This document shows positions 58,717 to 60,431 of a DNA stretch of 60,431 nt, piece by piece (the stretch's first letter is position 1; every line of letters begins with the position of its first letter). The notes beneath the pieces were generated by a model, which had not been told where the DNA came from, did no database searches, and worked only from the letters and a program-made list of their open reading frames with translations. This DNA is from Streptomyces zinciresistens K42 (lineage in GTDB: Bacteria; Actinomycetota; Actinomycetes; Streptomycetales; Streptomycetaceae): NCBI RefSeq assembly GCF_000225525.1, contig NZ_AGBF01000026.1, positions 1-60,431 on the forward strand, given 5' to 3'. A program made the position numbers and the translations under genes.

Positions 58717-59247
58717 TCAGGTGAGCAGGGCGGCAATGCGCTCCAGGGCGGCTGTGCGCTGGTGGGCGGTGTACTCGTTCTCGGTGGCAAGCACAGCCAC
58801 GGACGGCTGTTGCCACAAGGGCGCCACGACGGCGGCGATTTCGCGCGCGGCGTGTTGCCAGTGCGGATCGGCGTCCGCGGGCATGAGAAACAGCGGGATC
58901 TGGAGGCTGGGCGGGTAGGGTTCGCGGTCCAGCGGCCCTGGCTCATGGGCGAGCTCGGCGGCCCGGGCGCGCACCGGCTCGGCCGGGCAGGCGCCGGTGA
59001 TCTGTTCCGTGGACGGGGTGATGCCGGCCGCGGCGTACAACTTGGTCTCGGCTGCCGTAAGCCGGGAACGTTGGTGGATGTCCCTGCAGTCTCGCGGGTC
59101 TCCGGCCCGGTCGACCAGGAGGCCGTGCCTCCACACCATGCCGTTACCGAGCACGATCAGCGCCTGATGGAGCGCTTGTGTTCGGTTGCTGTAGGCGCAG
59201 GGGTAGCGGCCGATCAGGTCGGCAAGGGTTGCGCTAACGGGATCCAC
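58717..59247 (-). CDS. Hypothetical protein, 176 aa
   Basis: Helical product with TLADLIGRYPCAYSNRTQAL and a C-terminal AHQRTAALERIAALLT. Start GTG 59247 is preferred because the longer frame (to 59322) begins inside a terminator; the ribosome site is weak either way. No family recognised. Confidence 0.62.
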   Translation of the reverse strand: MDPVSATLADLIGRYPCAYSNRTQALHQALIVLGNGMVWRHGLLVDRAGDPRDCRDIHQRSRLTAAETKLYAAAGITPSTEQITGACPAEPVRARAAELAHEPGPLDREPYPPSLQIPLFLMPADADPHWQHAAREIAAVVAPLWQQPSVAVLATENEYTAHQRTAALERIAALLT

Positions 59248-59321
59248 GTCATCTATCCGATCGGCGAAGGAGCCAGGGGGGCGGCGTGATGAGGGCTCAG
59301 CACGGTTCTGGTGGGCACCCA

Positions 59322-59357
59322 CAAGCGGGGCGGGAGGCTGCGCTCCCGCCCCGCTTG
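59322..59357 (-). terminator. Terminator after the RNA ligase gene
   Basis: A 15-bp perfect stem (CAAGCGGGGCGGGAG) with a six-base loop, 30 bp after the stop. Confidence 0.82.
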
Positions 59358-59386
59358 ACGCCCTTGCTTGCCGGAAGGGCGGGGTG

Positions 59387-60160
59387 TCAGTTGCGCTTGG
59401 CGCGGAGCTGGAGGGTGCGCGCGTAGTTCTGGTACCGGGCCTTGGCGATCACGGAGCGGTCCGTGGTCCGCAGAACGATGCCCTCGGGGCGGCCACCGGC
59501 GTCCGGGTCGAGGGCGACCAGGGTCTTGGACAGGTGATGGGTGAGGAAGGCCTGCATCTCATCGATGCCCGTGGGCAGTTCGCTGGCCGCGACCCTGGCC
59601 AGGCGGGGCGCCATCTCGATCTCCTCCTCTGACGCGGTCTCGGTGAGTTCGTCCTCAGTGTGGAAGTACTGGCCGCCGCCGTCGCGCCAGCTCGCGATCC
59701 GGGCCTGCGGGAGCTCCAGGGTCGCGGCGTCGATCTCCGCCACGTCGAAGAGGCGGTGCCCCAGTGTCGTTCCGCCGGTGTACTGCTTGCTCGCGGCGGT
59801 GATCTTGTTGCCGCCGTAGACCTCCAGGTAGTACACGCGGATGCCGTCAGCGGGTGCGCTGATCCGCTCGGCCAGCGGGCGGAGCGCCTCGACGATCCCG
59901 AGCTTGGGATTCCAGATCCTGTCGCCGCGTGCGTAGAGCAGTTCCTCCCGGCTGCCCAGGAAGTAGTCGCCGCCGGGGAGGGTGATGATCCGCGCGTTCG
60001 TCCCGTCGATCTTCTCGGTGAGGATGACGTCGCCGCTGAAGGCGGTCGCGGTCTCCAGCAGCCCGCCGCTGCGCGGATCGAGCTCGTGGTACGTGAGGAT
60101 CGAGGGGTACTTGGTCGCTGAGTTGAGCGCGTCGAGATCGAGGTTCGCGAGAGCGGGCAT
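59387..60160 (-). CDS. RNA ligase (Rnl2-type nucleotidyltransferase), 257 aa
   Basis: CTGGAG precedes ATG 60160. Adenylation motif I TEKIDGTNARI (Lys ~50 is the nucleophile), motif III YYLEVYGG (~110-117), motif IV PEGIVLRTT and motif V IAKARYQNY. The order and spacing match RNA_ligase (Pfam PF09414). Such enzymes seal RNA nicks using ATP and are often phage- or plasmid-borne for tRNA repair after host nuclease attack. No kinase/phosphatase partner is seen in the window. Confidence 0.85.
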   Translation of the reverse strand: MPALANLDLDALNSATKYPSILTYHELDPRSGGLLETATAFSGDVILTEKIDGTNARIITLPGGDYFLGSREELLYARGDRIWNPKLGIVEALRPLAERISAPADGIRVYYLEVYGGNKITAASKQYTGGTTLGHRLFDVAEIDAATLELPQARIASWRDGGGQYFHTEDELTETASEEEIEMAPRLARVAASELPTGIDEMQAFLTHHLSKTLVALDPDAGGRPEGIVLRTTDRSVIAKARYQNYARTLQLRAKRN

Positions 60161-60199
60161 GAGTGCTCCAGGTGGAGGGTGTCGGTTGGTGGACGGGGT

Positions 60200-60229
60200 G
60201 GGGTCGGCCGGAGTGTGTCGGCCGACCCC
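60200..60229 (-). terminator. Terminator before the RNA ligase gene
   Basis: GGGGTCGGCC and GGCCGACCCC with a ten-base loop, 11 bp after the small membrane gene. Confidence 0.75.
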
Positions 60230-60239
60230 GAGAGATTTT

Positions 60240-60398
60240 CTAGCGGCAGCCGGGGTGTGAACCGATCACAGCCGACAGGCCCGACATGCCTTCTGTATGC
60301 AGTGCGTAGAGGGCGTATGCGGGGACCGCGAGGGCCGCGAGCCCGAGCAGGAGGCCCAGCACAATTCCGGCTGTGCGACCGATCACCAGCTTGTTCAT
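60240..60398 (-). CDS. Small membrane protein, 52 aa
   Basis: CAGGAGG precedes ATG 60398. One hydrophobic span (TAGIVLGLLLGLAALAVPAY, ~9-28) then a short outer tail ending HPGCR. Could be a membrane anchor or a cleaved signal. No family recognised. Confidence 0.68.
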   Translation of the reverse strand: MNKLVIGRTAGIVLGLLLGLAALAVPAYALYALHTEGMSGLSAVIGSHPGCR

Positions 60399-60431
60399 TG
60401 AGACCTCCTGCTCGGGTAGGCGCGATCCTGA

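Noticed and set aside
1..60431. Prophage interpretation
   Set aside because: GP88, DUF4417, RNA ligase and WhiB-like genes are common on phages. However, there are no capsid, tail, terminase or integrase genes, and conjugation genes are abundant.

Overview
The window is very GC-rich DNA with actinomycete gene style, most likely from Streptomyces or a close relative. It carries an SsgA-like protein, a WhiB-like protein, a TraB/FtsK-type conjugation ATPase with DUF2637/Spd-like membrane proteins, a GntR-family regulator and a possible telomere terminal-protein (Tpg) homologue. I see no integrase, capsid, terminase, rRNA, tRNA or CRISPR array. A Rep-like gene next to an iteron-rich non-coding region, a ParB-like gene and two sets of conjugation genes suggest the interior of a large, possibly linear, conjugative plasmid. 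An ICE cannot be excluded from this window alone.

Layout. Positions 1-6600 (minus strand): a truncated N6-adenine DNA methyltransferase, a 50-aa membrane protein, two proteins built from repeated winged-helix-like modules, and a GP88-family protein. 6800-8510: divergent promoters, then gamma-glutamylcyclotransferase and class II glutamine amidotransferase on the plus strand. 8525-20219 (minus): a long operon with a membrane protein, a VirD4-like coupling ATPase, a replication-relaxation protein, ParB, a DUF4417 protein and three paralogous amidoligases. 21297-30738 (minus): a type-IV-secretion-like operon (TcpC/VirB8, small VirB2/3-like proteins, VirB4, a VirB6-like giant, an SLT plus NlpC/P60 hydrolase). 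30847-34576: a sigma-like protein, a putative origin with seven GGACAAGGGG iterons, and a two-winged-helix Rep-like protein. 34577-35646: non-coding, with a striking structured-RNA candidate. 35647-44895: a GntR regulator with a palindromic operator, and a divergent plus-strand operon from a WhiB-like protein through DUF2637/Spd membrane proteins to TraB and a candidate clt repeat array. 45000-48354: SsgA-like protein, von Willebrand A protein, lipoprotein and two unknowns. 48355-49740: inverted and tandem repeats. 49388-51177 (minus): small membrane and zinc-ribbon proteins. 51405-55613 (plus): a giant fusion of Phd-like repeats, a RecA/DnaB-like domain and a PolB-like region, followed by the Tpg-like gene. 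55706-60398 (minus): small genes separated by terminators, ending with an RNA ligase.

How it may work together. At least ten copies of one promoter module lie from 2150 to 58637 on both strands. It consists of TTGCWT, a 17-bp spacer carrying AATTGGA, and TA-n4-T (last base always T). The copies precede mostly small accessory genes and would form an element-wide regulon, which is my inference. The transfer genes use other signals: a shared TGTCACAC/CGAAACC element before both T4SS-type operons, and a CTGGCTTA palindrome between the GntR gene and the TraB operon. The amidoligases, cyclotransferase and amidotransferase match a gene association noted in the Pfam description of Amidoligase_2. Here three amidoligases sit inside a transfer operon, which suggests a peptide or amide modification linked to conjugation or the cell envelope.
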